Assembly: GCA_039707465.1 (NCBI GenBank)
Contig: CM077643.1
Location: forward strand, 240,534,230 to 240,598,229
Length of the DNA: 64,000 nucleotides
Direction of reading: 5' to 3'
Origin: Rhabdophis nuchalis
Taxonomy: Eukaryota; Chordata; Lepidosauria; Squamata; Natricidae
In this document: in pieces, positions 22,016 to 32,295 of the stretch
Position numbering within the stretch: the stretch's first letter is position 1
Layout of the letters: each line of letters starts with the position of its first letter
Notes under the pieces: model-generated
Seen by the model: the letters and a program-made list of their open reading frames with translations, nothing else
The model's database searches: none
What the model was told of the DNA's origin: nothing
Position numbers and translations under genes: made by a program

Positions 22016-22418
22016 GTTAAATTCTTTACCTGACGATTTTCCTCTTCTGAACACATCTAAAAATGTCCATTTAGTTATTCTTATTATCCTTCATGTATCC
22101 TCAGCTTATTGTGAGCTTTTGCTTTCTAACTATCAGTGCTACACTTCTAGGTTGCTGCTTATATTCTTCCTTTGTGACCTAGTTGTTCCTCCATTTCCTG
22201 TTTCCCCCCCTCTTTTGTTTCTTCATTAACCATTTGAAGTAGTCACATTGGTTTCTTCTATTCTTTCATTTTTTCCTCACTAGTTTTTTTTCTTAATCTC
22301 TACTATTATTATGTTCTTGACCTCTAATCCTCATGAACTCTTTGTCTCATTAGCTTCTTCCCCCATAGAAGCCTACTTTTGAATTGATTAAAATCCTCCT
22401 CTCTGAGGGTCGTGATAC
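22016..22418. other. no recognised feature
   Basis: Pyrimidine-rich, no supported gene or repeat. Confidence 0.5.
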
Positions 22419-22426
22419 GTTTGACT

Positions 22427-22785
22427 CAGTGGTGGGTTTCTGCAGGCTCGCACCTACTCGCGAGAGCCGGTTGGTGAAATTTAGAGAACCGGTGAGAGGG
22501 GGTTCCACCGGCATACCTGGAAGTAAATCTGGCCCGCCACTGCCAGTGACCCAACGGGAAGGAAAGGAAAGGAAGGAAGGAAAGAAAGAAAGAAAGAAAG
22601 AAAGAAAGAATTTATCATCACAATTGAGTCCAAAATTTTGGTTGCTAAACAAGAGCGTTGTTAAATGAGTTTCACCCCATTTTAAAAGGTGGCCACTCCC
22701 ACCCTGACACATGACTGCCAAGCCATGCCCACAAAATAGGCCACACCTACAGAGTAGGTTCTAAAAAATTTGAAACCCACCACTG
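22427..22785 (-). mobile_element. hAT-type MITE carrying a GAAA microsatellite
   Basis: A 359-bp element, CAGTGGTGGGTTTC to GAAACCCACCACTG, with the perfect 8-bp duplication GTTTGACT (22419-22426, 22786-22793). The (GGAA)n/(GAAA)n array at about 22557-22610 lies well inside the element, next to ATTGAGTCCAAAATTTTGG. Orientation is taken opposite to the copy at 22978. Confidence 0.92.
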
Positions 22786-22890
22786 GTTTGACTGCATGTA
22801 TAACACCGTTGTTTTCCCTTTGTTGTTTTGCAACACCGAAGATCCCCAATGTTCTTCAGCCAACTCTTTCCTTCTTGCAAGTGAAGAAAT

Positions 22891-23155
22891 CAGGGGTGAA
22901 ATCTACTTACCTTTGCTACCGGTTGGCAAATGTGAGTGGGCGCAAACTCGCTTCACTCATACCACCTCCGTGCATGCCAGTGGTGGGTTTCAATTTTTTT
23001 TAGAACCTACTCTGTAGGTGTGGCCTATTTTGTGGGCGTGGCTTGGCAGCCATGTGACAGGGTGGGAGTGGCCACCTTTTAAAATGGGGTGAAACTCATT
23101 TAACAACGCTCTTGCTTAGCAACCAAAATTTTGGACTCAATTGTGATGATTCTTC

Positions 23156-23238
<83 letters not shown>

Positions 23239-23713
23239 TCCTTTCTTTCTTCCTTCCTTCCTTTCCTTCCCATTGGGTTACTGGCAGCAGCAGGCCAGAC
23301 TTACTTCTGGGTCCGCCGGTGGAACCCCCTCTCACCGGCTCTTTAAACTTCACCATCCGGCTCTTGCGAGTAAGTGCAAGCCTGCAGAAACCCACCACTG
23401 GCGCATGCACAGGATTTTTCGCACATGCGCAGGGCGTCAAAAACATACGTGATGATGTCTGGGCAGGTGGATGGAGGCTGCTACTGAGTGCAGCTGCAAA
23501 GGTAAGTAGAACAGCGGGGGGCCGGGAGAATCCACTATGCCACGTGATTCTGCTTTCTAAGCTAATATAAATTGTGCATCACAGCTGATCATCGAAAATA
23601 CCAGTTCACCTGAACCAGTAGCATTTTTTTTACTACCAGTTCAGGTGAACTGGTGGCTTTTTTTTACTACCAGTTCGAGTGGACCGGTCTGAACCAGTAG
23701 CAATTCACCACTG
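22891..23713. mobile_element. hAT-type MITE split by a second MITE
   Basis: Outer element CAGGGGTGAAATCTAC to GTAGCAATTCACCACTG, flanked by the perfect duplication GAAGAAAT (22883-22890, 23714-23721). It is interrupted at 22978-23400. Its right half holds repeated TACTACCAGTTC motifs (23625-23675). Confidence 0.88.
22978..23400 (+). mobile_element. nested hAT-type MITE with internal (TTTC)n
   Basis: 423 bp, CAGTGGTGGGTTTC to GAAACCCACCACTG, inside the outer MITE. The target duplication is GTGCATGC/GCGCATGC (22970-22977, 23401-23408; 7 of 8). It holds (TTTC)n at about 23153-23265. It is the same family as 22427-22785, in the opposite orientation and with a longer array. Confidence 0.9.
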
Positions 23714-23721
23714 GAAGAAAT

Positions 23722-24226
23722 ACTGATCTTCTTTTGTAGAGAAGATTTCTGAAGAAGATTGTGAAGAGACAGAAATGACTGTCTGCAATGACTCCATCCA
23801 GCTAAAGGGAAAGAGTGATATGATAAAGCTTTGCCAGGCCAGTACTATCCTCTTTTCCAGGGTTCATGAGACACGACGAGGTACTTCCTAAAGAAACTGT
23901 GGGGATTCTACTGTATATTCTCAAAATAATGCCTTTGATTAGTTATTTGATTATGTGCTGTCAGAACTCTTAATAAGATAATTTGGTTGGACAACACTAA
24001 ATAAGTAATGTGTGCAATTCTTTATGCATTTAGTATGCATTTATTTACTTTTATTCCACTTTTATTATTTTTATATATACTCAGGATGGTAAATATTTCG
24101 TCTTTCTCCTATTTTTCCCCACAACAACAAAACTGTGAGGTGGATTGGGTTGCAAAAGAGAGAGACTGGCTTGGCTGACTGTCATGCCAAAGCATGAAAG
24201 AACTCACAGTCCCCTGGGTTTTTTTG
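23722..24226. other. no recognised feature
   Basis: No supported gene or repeat. Confidence 0.5.
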
Positions 24227-24405
24227 TAGAATAGAATGGAATAGAATAGAATAGAATTCTTTATTGGCCAAGTGTGATTGGACACACAAGGAATTTGTCT
24301 TTGGTGCAGATGCTCTCAGTGTACATAAAGAAAAATAAAATAGAATACATTCATCAAGAATCATAAGATACAACACTTAGTGATAGTCATAGGTTACTAA
24401 TAAGC
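24227..24405 (-). mobile_element. snake LINE 3' end with (GAATA)n
   Basis: A GAATA array at 24227-24258 joined to TTTATTGGCCAAGTGTGATT...CACACAAGGAATTTGTC, a block I associate with a very common snake LINE 3' end (CR1/L3-like). Minus orientation is inferred from the array lying at its low-coordinate end, as in the CR1 copy at 63580. Confidence 0.6.
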
Positions 24406-25372
24406 AATCAAATTAGCCTGATGTCTTAATCAATAAACCAAACTGACAATCTACTATCAACTAAATTGTTCCAAGAATATAGGGGATTTATTTATTTAAC
24501 TGCATGTGCTTTGATGCGATCTCAATCAAAATCAAAACGTACTTTTCATTGATAGCTCAATGGTAGAAAATATCATCATAAGAGGGATACGTTCAATTTA
24601 TATCAATATAAACCTAGGGTATGGTAATAAAGACAGAGAGAAATAGTCCTAAAAAGTCAATAATGGACTCTTACTACCCCCCCCCCCCAACTTAGCATTA
24701 TAAAAACATACACCTTCATGTTAAACTTAACGTTATAAAAACACACACCTTCCTGTTACATGCAAAGTGCCATCATTTTTAATAGGTGGGAATTAGAGTA
24801 CCGCAAACCTAAGTATCGTAATGTGATGTAGATTGAGCTGAACCCAAAGGACTTCTTTCCAAGTAAACTTATTTCCAATAAAGTAACATGGCTTCAATCT
24901 ATTAAAAAACAAAACAAAAACAAAACTGCTTCAGTAAGTGGGATTTATTTCTAAGTAAACACCTTTCTGGTTCAAACATAAATTATACAGTAAATATATC
25001 TGTTTGTTTTATTCCTCGAAGCATCCAAGTTTAGACTGCCTTATTTTCAGGCTTTATTCCATAACTGTGAGGGAATGCCTTTCCAGGAGAGAAAATAAAG
25101 TTTCTTAAGACACAAGGAGAATCTAAAGGCCTGCAGAGTTTCTGATGAAGCCTAGTGCCAGTGGCTGCTTGTAGCTCTTGGTGCTCATTTCAGGAGTACT
25201 AAACATTAGGATGTTACTGATTAGCAGTCATGGATTTTAGCCCAGTTAAACTTTCCACAGGCTGCAGTCCCCCTTTTAAATTCCCATCTGTCTTCCTTTC
25301 AACAGCTATTCTGAACGGTTTCAGACAGGCATCCCGGTATCATAGCAAAACTATGGCAGGTATAATCCTGAC
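24406..25372. other. no recognised feature
   Basis: AT-rich; contains two near-identical 'AAAACA(T/C)ACACCTTC' lines at about 24700-24755 and a poly-C run at 24677. No gene supported. Confidence 0.5.
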
Positions 25373-25517
25373 AGGCTCAAGGTTGACTCAGCCTTCCATC
25401 CTTCCGAGAACCCAGATGGTTGGGGGCAATATATGCTGACTCTGTAAAACCGCTTAGAGAAGGCTGTAAAGCACCGTGAAGTGGTATGTAAGGGTAAGTG
25501 TTATTGCTATAATCTGC
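25373..25517 (+). mobile_element. tRNA-derived SINE, 5'-truncated
   Basis: CAAGGTTGACTCAGCC, CATCCTTCCGAG, ACCGCTTAGAGAAGGCTGTA and a TAAGTGTTATTGCTAT end match the inverse of the SINE at 6041-6282. The tRNA head is missing. Confidence 0.7.
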
Positions 25518-25682
25518 CCAGTGTAGCAGCTGCCCATCTCATGCATGCTTTATAGACTGAAAGCTGCTCAGATTCACGGTGCTTAGACCCATGATCTTTT
25601 CATGTAATGAAAGGCCAGATGAAGTCATGTGCCGATGATCACTCTCTCCCATGATTACATACATGCGGCAACTTCATACCTT

Positions 25683-26655
25683 GTTTGACCCCCCAAAATA
25701 AGCACTTGGCCTTACTTTCAGGGAGCTCTTATTATTTTTGAGGTGCAAGAGGCAGCAAGTGTGGTCACCTCATATTGCTGTGTTGCAATATTTTCAGGGA
25801 GGGCTTATTTTGGGGGGAGGGCAAGGTGACCAGACATCCCGAATTTGGCGGGACAGACCCGCTTCTCCATTAGATATCCCGCCACCCGCCTTTTCTTCAA
25901 AATGGCCCGCTTCGGGCGCTCTGTACACGCTCAGAGGCAGGCGCCTCTGAGCGCCGGCTCGGGCGGCTCGGGCCTCAGAGGGGGAGCGTGTGCGCTCCGG
26001 CACGTCACGCGCCTGCAGAGGGCATCGGGGCATGCTCCCACTCACCCCCGCGGGGCACTCTTTAAAGGCAGCGGCGGTGGCTCTCAGCGCGTGAGGGACG
26101 GCCTTCGGCCCAATAGTCAGGCGCATAGCTGCTGGGTCTGACAGCGGCGTAGGAGGTGTCGGGTGAGCAGCGCAATTGCTCCGAGTGCGGAAGGCAAGAG
26201 TGATACGGTGGGATGCGGGGCTCACAAGGGCCTTGCCCACTCACCTAAGTGCCCTTCCCTGCACCGGGCAGCCCCTTGTGGGCCCCGCGTCCCAGCGTAT
26301 CACTCTTGCCTCCTGCACTCGGAGCCATCACGCTGCTCGGCCGGCACCTCCTGCGCCGCCGCCAGACCCAGCAGCCATGCGCCAGACCCAGCAGCCGCCC
26401 CGAAGGCCGTCCCTCACGCGCTGATAGCCGCTGGATTGGTCCGCTGCCGTTCCCTTTAAAGTGGCCCCCGCGGCGGCTGTTGGGAGCGCGCCCCTGCCCC
26501 AATGCCCTGTGCGCAGGCGCGCGCGCGCACACACTCCCCCCCATCAACAGTGTCCCGCTTTGGGATTTTGAAGGGGAGGGCTTATTTTAGTGCATGCACT
26601 CAAAAGCCCTATTGGGTTTATTATCCGGGGAGGGCTTATTTTCAGGAAACAGGAC
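25683..26655. mobile_element. TA-type MITE enlarged by a GC-rich insertion
   Basis: The outer parts (AAAATAAGCACTTGGCCTTA, GAGGTGCAAGAGGCAGCAAG, TTGCAATATTTTCAGGG; GGAGGGCTTATTTTAGTGCA, AAAGCCCTATTGGG) correspond, inverted, to the compact element at 34152-34479. The insertion is the fold-back at 25825-26567. Outer ends are degraded. Confidence 0.65.
25825..26567. mobile_element. giant GC-rich fold-back element
   Basis: About 740 bp, centred near 26258, whose left half is imperfectly the reverse complement of its right half. Paired anchors: GGCGGGAC/GTCCCGC, GGGGAGCGTGTGCG/CGCGCACACACTCCCC, CACTCTTTAAAG/CTTTAAAGTGGC, GCGTGAGGGACGGCC/GGCCGTCCCTCACGC, GCAAGAGTGATACG/CGTATCACTCTTGC. CpG-dense. 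Frames of 60-148 codons on both strands are by-products of composition. Confidence 0.8.
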
Positions 26656-26659
26656 ACCA

Positions 26660-27594
26660 CTGTACTTATCAGAGCTCCATATCTGGGGGAAGACTGTGGC
26701 CCTTTGCCACCAATATAGCCCATAACTCTTTGCAAGGGGCAAAGAAGGTAAGGACACTGGTCCTGGAGGAATAAGCCAGCATGATAAGACCCACAGCATC
26801 CTGATCCTTGCTTTTAATACACAAGAATGGTTTTTGGAAGCTCAGCATGGCAGACAATTACTAAAGAATTCTGTGGCAAAATGAAGGAGGGAAATCATTT
26901 TATTGAGCTGTACCTGTTCAGGAACCAAAGTTGGTTTGACTGCTTAAAATTGATTGGTTGAGATTTATCCTCAACCATGCAGGCTTCCTGATTGATTGGT
27001 GATGATGGATGACGATGCGCAGGCCACTGTCTTTCAGGCCAACCTACTTCTGATGGTTGATGTGGGGGAAAAGGGAGGAGGAAGCTTCATGTATTTTGGT
27101 TCGCAAGTGGAAGAAAAGGCTGGCTATATAATTCTAATAAATAAATACATGCACACCTGTGGGTTTTGACACTTTACTCCAGGATTTTCTGTAGTTTTCC
27201 AGTGGCCTACACTGAGATGTTCCCAGTGGTGCTATCCAGTATTTCGTAAATACTGATATATCTTCATAGGCCACATGAACATTTTTTAAAGTTACTGTCC
27301 TAAATGCAATGCAATGCAATGCAATCAGATCGAATCCAAATCATATCCAAAGGCATTAGGACCCGTTGTCCCACAACCATGAGCCAGAATCATCTTCCAG
27401 CTTGAGTTTTACTTCAGTAGCCAGTTATCTCTCAAGAGGAAGATCTCACTGACCTTTTGCTCATTTAATGAAGCCAATGAAGAGAATGGATGATACAAAA
27501 GTTGTCTTTGATGTTCGAGTGAAATGATAAAAATACTTCCAATGGGTGAGATCTGAGAAGCAAAGAACTTCCCCAAACTTTTATTACCATGTAA
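26660..27594. other. no recognised feature
   Basis: No supported gene; a short GCAAT repeat near 27305-27325. Confidence 0.5.
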
Positions 27595-27954
27595 GGTCCA
27601 CATGGAGAAGACTCCTGCAAGTCCCTTGGACTGCAAGACAATCAAACCAGTCAGTCCTAGAGGAGACAAACTCTGACTGCTCTTTAGAAGACCAGAGCCT
27701 GAGGATGAAACTCAAATACTTTGGCCACCTAATGAGAAGGAAGGACTCACTGGAGAAGAGCCAAATGCTTGGAATGACTGAGGGCAAAAGAAGGAAGGGA
27801 TGACAGAGAATGAGGTGGTTGGATGGAGTCACTGAAGCAGTAGGCGCGAGCTTAAATGAACTCCAGAGGATGGTAGAGGACAGAAAGGCCTGGAGAAACA
27901 TTATCCAGGGGGTCATGGTGGGTCGGACATGACTTCACAACTAACAACAACAAC
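27595..27954 (+). pseudogene. Bov-B (RTE) LINE C-terminus
   Basis: Translated frame shows WRRLLQVPWTARQSNQS, LKYFGHLMRRKDSLEK and EGKRRKG, followed after a stop by QRMRWLDGVTEAV, characteristic of the Bov-B RT C-terminus. It ends GTCGGACATGACTTCACAAC then (AAC)n, the typical Bov-B 3' end. 5'-truncated. One stop (TGA near 27802) interrupts the frame. Confidence 0.88.
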
Positions 27955-27990
27955 AAGGTCCACAGGACCCACAGATCAATACCTGACAAC

Positions 27991-28650
27991 AGGATAATAA
28001 TAATAATCGAATTTATTAACCGCTCCCTCTCCCCACAGGGACCCGGGGCGGTGCACAGGGAAAATAAAACAATAAGAACAATAAATACAAAAGTACATAA
28101 CTTAAAACACAATTAAACAATTTATCCCGTGCTAAAATTATTGACTAAAATCCCATTTAAAAATACATTTGAAATCTATAGACAGAGAGACTATCCAAGG
28201 CCGGCCAGTTGAAAAAGATGGGTCTTCAGTTTCATACGGAAGGAGTGGAGGTCCGTGGTCGTTCTGATATCGGGGGGAAGGTCGTTCCAGAGGGCCGGGC
28301 CCGCCACAGAGAGAGCCCTTCCCCTGGGCGTCGCCCGCTGACAAAGTCTAGTGGACGGCACCCGGAGAAGTCCCTCTCTGTGGGAGCGAATAGGCCGTGA
28401 GGATGTATGGGGCAGAAACCGATCCCGCAGATAGCTAGGTCCCGAGCCATGGAGCGCTTTAAAGATGATAACTAACACCTTGAAGCGCACCCGGAAGACA
28501 ACAGGCAGCCAGTGCAGCTCGTGCAAGAGCGGTGTAACGTGGGTGAACCTAGTGGTCCCCATAATTGCTCGCGCGGCTGCATTCTGAACTAACTGAAGCC
28601 TCCGGGTGCACCTCAAGGGAAGCCCCATGTAGAGAGAGTTACAATAATGG
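27991..28650 (-). mobile_element. L2-type LINE 3' end
   Basis: Minus-strand, 5'-truncated. (AAT)n tail at about 27991-28006, 3' UTR, then the RT C-terminal frame read 28628 to 28191 with MGLPLRCTRRLQLVQNAAA, WLPVVFRVRFKVL and PALWNDLPPDI. The frame is open for 145 codons. Its 5' edge lies in the segment duplicated by the element at 28720. Confidence 0.88.
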
Positions 28651-28719
28651 AGGGAAGCACTGAGGGAAAAGTTTTGGTGTTATACACCGAGCTTGAGATT
28701 TTTAGCAGGTTTCTGTATT
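28573..28719. repeat. left copy of 147-bp target duplication
   Basis: Identical over all 147 bases to 31338-31484. It spans the 5' edge of the L2 copy and about 70 bp of older flank, so it is target DNA and not part of the inserted element. Confidence 0.95.
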
Positions 28720-31337
28720 TTTTTTTTTTTATTGAAAAAGTTTTATTCACACAGATTTTCCCCCTTTTTACCCCCACCCCCGACATGTAATATAAATCAC
28801 ATACAAATACTATACCCCCCCTCACCCCGTCTTAAAATAAGTTTCTCATTCAGATATTATACCCCCTCGCCTCCCAGCAGACACAATATAAGTTTCTCTT
28901 AGTATATTAATATCCCATTAACACCATCTTCTAAGTTAATTAAAGATATAAAAAACATAATATAAATTTCTAAAAAAAAAAAAAAAAAGGCATATCCCAT
29001 TATTCCCCTCTCTAGATTAATCATACATATATATTACCCCGCCCTCCACCCTAACCCTCCCCCACCTCCCATTCAAACCCACCCCCCTGACTTCCGCTAT
29101 ACACCACTCTAATAATTCCAAGCATCCCAAATATTATTTACTCTATTCACCTATCAATCAAAGCATTCTTACCTAAAAACTACATAATACTTCCTAATCT
29201 GATATTTATTCTGTATATAACCAATCCATTAGAAACCTTATAACAAGCTCAACATAAACACCCCCTTTTAGTTAAACATTAAAATACATAGAAAATAATT
29301 CTTAAGATCTCAATACCATGTCATATAACCTAACACTTATAAAACTTAAACCATATATCCTAGCTCAAGTTTACATCCTTCCTGATTCAAAAGGTTTACT
29401 ATTTTTCCCCTCTCCATTTGCTTAATTGCCCACTTAACAACACAAAAAAAAAAAATGTAAAGATTACTCTAATATTTGAAAAAAGCAAAGTTACTTCTCT
29501 CTTCACAAAGGAAACAGAAACGGTATAGGAAAATTTCAGATCCTATCACAAGAAGGATACAGCAAATTGCAAGAAAATTTCAAAGTTCGGCCCAAGTTTT
29601 TTCCCAGAACACTAACATAATATTAATCCTTTCCGCGTCAATGTTCATAAGTCCAACTCTTCAGGTCTCCTTCCATTCCATCCATAGCTGTTTGTAATAC
29701 CAGTTTAAGCAGCTGCCCCCATAAATAACAAGAAAAAAAACCCTTTACATAGGTAACCCCCGAGTGACTTTTCATCAAGATTATAAAGTTCCAAGATCGT
29801 GATAGGGTAACAACCAGATCCACTGCAAATGCTCCGGTTCCAGTTTTCAACCCTGAAAAAGTTTCCACATCCAAGAGGACCAGCATTGCAGAGATCTGTA
29901 TATTTTTATCTAGATTGATTAATTGCTTCGTCCTTTAATCCTTTTGTCTTTCTTAACTCGCCGAGATTGAGACCTCCTCTGCTTCTGCGGTTTCTGGATT
30001 TGTCTGGTACTAGACCTGGCTTCACATTGCTCATCTGATTTACGTATTGGCATTCCAACAGATCCCCCTATAGCAGTCTTCGACATTTCCTCCAGAGTAG
30101 GGCTTAAAAAAAGCCCAGGGGAATCCAACTGAGTATGTTCTCCCATCTCTTTTCCAAATTGTTTCTGCTCCATCTCAATATCTTGTTCTGAACCATCCAG
30201 ATCTACTAGTGTTGGTATAGATATACGTGGGGGCGTTGCACTTTTCTTCAGTATTTCATAATAAAAATCTCTTGCCTTATCTATAGTATTCAAACAATAC
30301 CGCGCCCCTTCATATCTGAATATAACACCCATTGGAGCATCCCACCTGTACTGTATCCCTCTTTTCTTCAGCTCTGCCACCAAAAAACCAAAATCCCTTC
30401 TAAGCTTCAGGATAGTTGATGGAAGTTCCTTAAAGACACCAATCCGTTTTCCAGCTATGTGGAGAGAGGAGTGAAAAGACTTCTGCAGAATATCATTTCT
30501 GAGGTTTCTCTCAGTAAAATATATCACAACATCTCTCGGTAGTTGCCTTTGTAATGCTATACGTGAGTTTGCTCTGTAAATTTTATCAATCTTAGCATAA
30601 ATTTCACCAGGATTCATTTTTACTAATATAGCCAAAGCATCGGCAGAAACTTTTCTTAAGTCTTCTCTAGGATTTTCTGATAATCCTCTCAGTCTAATGG
30701 CTTTTTCCATTAAAAAAAGTTGTAACATAATAACCTGTTTGTCCAATTTGTGCATATTCCCCTCCATTTCCACCAGTTTCAAATCCGTTTCCTTTGCTTT
30801 AAGTTCCACCTGTGAGGTCAGCTGTTCGATTTTTCCATCAATTTTAATGATAACTTCAGACAGACTCTTGGCCATTGCAAACATTTTTTTTTTCTAATTG
30901 TTCATATTTCTCCTGGATCATTCTTTTGAGGTCTCTGGTTTCATTAACTATAAAGTTCATCAAATCTTTAAAGTCCTGGGGAGATACTACACGAGTTTGT
31001 TCCATTGCCTTGCTTTTAAGCTTTTAAGCTTTCCAAGTTTTCAGGAAGATAGCTCTGCTCCCCCTTCGTCTCAAACTCAGCCAGAGGTTACACAGAGACT
31101 AGCTCTGCTCCCCCTTCGCCTCGAACTCCAGAGGTTACACAGAGACTACAATCCACAAGTCAGTAAACAGTTAATAGTTTAGCTTTCGTTTCGTCTCATC
31201 TGGTAATTAACGCCATCTTGGTTCCTTCATTCTAAAAGCTGTGTCTGAAATCTACTGTTTTCTGGTGAAATCACCAAGTTTAATTACTTGCGTTTGCGAT
31301 GAGATGCCAAGAAGTTTCCTTCCTTTGAAGTACGAAT
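28720..31337 (-). mobile_element. HAL1-like (ORF1-only) L1 retrotransposon
   Basis: A 2.6-kb insertion between perfect 147-bp direct repeats. On the minus strand: about 450 bp 5' region with an AAGATGGCG motif, ORF1 (30884-29919), about 1.2 kb of AT-rich 3' sequence, then AATAAAACTTTTTCAATA (28747-28730) directly before the poly(A) tail (plus-strand T run 28720-28730). I find no endonuclease, RT (FADD/YADD) or HMWWTC motif in either strand of the 3' part. It therefore looks like a half-L1 that depends on another element's ORF2 protein. Confidence 0.82.
29919..30884 (-). CDS. L1-type ORF1 protein (RNA-binding)
   Basis: 321 codons, start at 30884, stop TAA at 29919-29921, no interruption. Predicted coiled coil about residues 8-58 (heptad-like VIIKIDGKIEQLTSQVELKA). 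RRM-like region about 60-140 (KAIRLRGLSENPREDL; RDVVIYFTERNLRNDIL). C-terminal RNA-binding domain about 150-212 (STILKLRRDFGFLVAEL; VIFRYEGARYCL). Then a linker and a strongly basic tail (about 285-321, RRSQSRRVKKDKRIKG). Known role of the family: trimeric nucleic-acid chaperone in the L1 ribonucleoprotein. An alternative ATG is at codon 4. No adjacent ORF2. Confidence 0.85.
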   Translation of the reverse strand: MFAMAKSLSEVIIKIDGKIEQLTSQVELKAKETDLKLVEMEGNMHKLDKQVIMLQLFLMEKAIRLRGLSENPREDLRKVSADALAILVKMNPGEIYAKIDKIYRANSRIALQRQLPRDVVIYFTERNLRNDILQKSFHSSLHIAGKRIGVFKELPSTILKLRRDFGFLVAELKKRGIQYRWDAPMGVIFRYEGARYCLNTIDKARDFYYEILKKSATPPRISIPTLVDLDGSEQDIEMEQKQFGKEMGEHTQLDSPGLFLSPTLEEMSKTAIGGSVGMPIRKSDEQCEARSSTRQIQKPQKQRRSQSRRVKKDKRIKGRSN

Positions 31338-31484
31338 GCGGCTGCATTCTGAACTAACTGAAGCCTCCGGGTGCACCTCAAGGGAAGCCCCATGTAGAGA
31401 GAGTTACAATAATGGAGGGAAGCACTGAGGGAAAAGTTTTGGTGTTATACACCGAGCTTGAGATTTTTAGCAGGTTTCTGTATT
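31338..31484. repeat. right copy of 147-bp target duplication
   Basis: Identical to 28573-28719. It begins GCGGCTGCATTCTGAAC and ends CAGGTTTCTGTATT, after which the original flank (GATTCAGTTGCC) resumes. Confidence 0.95.
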
Positions 31485-31594
31485 GATTCAGTTGCCCTGT
31501 AACCATTTCCACCAAGAGGGCAGGCCCAGGTTGAGTTCCAGGGAAAGCTCATTTCTCTTTACCACTTTAAAAAGTTTCTTGTGATTGTCTGTGG

Positions 31595-31698
31595 CAGGGC
31601 TGTTAAACTCCCAGCCCACGTCCACGCCTGGTTTAGTGAAGGAGAAGACCTGATACATCAAGTGACGCCATCGTGATGCCGCGAGTTTGACATCTCCG
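31595..31698. mobile_element. hAT-type MITE, GTGTCAAAC family
   Basis: 104 bp, CAGGGCTGTTAAACTC to GAGTTTGACATCTCCG. Duplication GTCTGTGG/GTCTGAGG (31587-31594, 31699-31706; 7 of 8). Inverted relative to the copies at 1853 and 49980. Confidence 0.8.
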
Positions 31699-31706
31699 GT
31701 CTGAGG

Positions 31707-32295
31707 AGATTCTTGTGATTCTCCAAAGAGACTCTTGTGATTATAGTACTCATTAAATGTGCTTGTTATTAATAATATAACCCCCTGGTCAGGTCTTAAA
31801 GATTATGTGGTTCTTTTTGCTGGGATGGCACTGACTTCTTTTTTAAAATCAAGAACTCCATATAACTCAGTGCCTCTACTATGTATTTCTCTCCAAGGCA
31901 TCAACTAAAAAGAAACATGATGTAAAAGCGTGGTAGTATTAGTGATGGCATGACTAAGAGAGATGTAATCTTTTCAAGGAGGAAAACTTCACTCACAGAG
32001 ATTTTATTTATTTGTCCAAGAACAAATTAATCTAGACCATGCATAGTGCAACAAAGCTAAAGCAAAAATATTTTAAAACTATAAAAAACCGAGCTCAAAC
32101 TCAAAATTAACAGATGCTTTGCTTTATGAGTTGAGAGTATTTATACCCCATCTCTCTATCCTTTGCTCCTGAGCAGTGGTCGCTCTCATCACTCGGGAAG
32201 AGGGGGGCCATACTGGAAGACCTTCCTCCCCTCGTCTCCTGCTTGCTCTGCTCTACAGTGAACAGAGGAGATGCCTGTGAAAAAACCTGCAAATC
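31707..32295. other. no recognised feature
   Basis: No supported gene or repeat. Confidence 0.5.

Noticed and set aside
25794..26590. Several frames of 80-148 codons around 26 kb
   Set aside because: Composition artefacts within the GC-rich fold-back element; frames mirror each other because of the inverted repeat.
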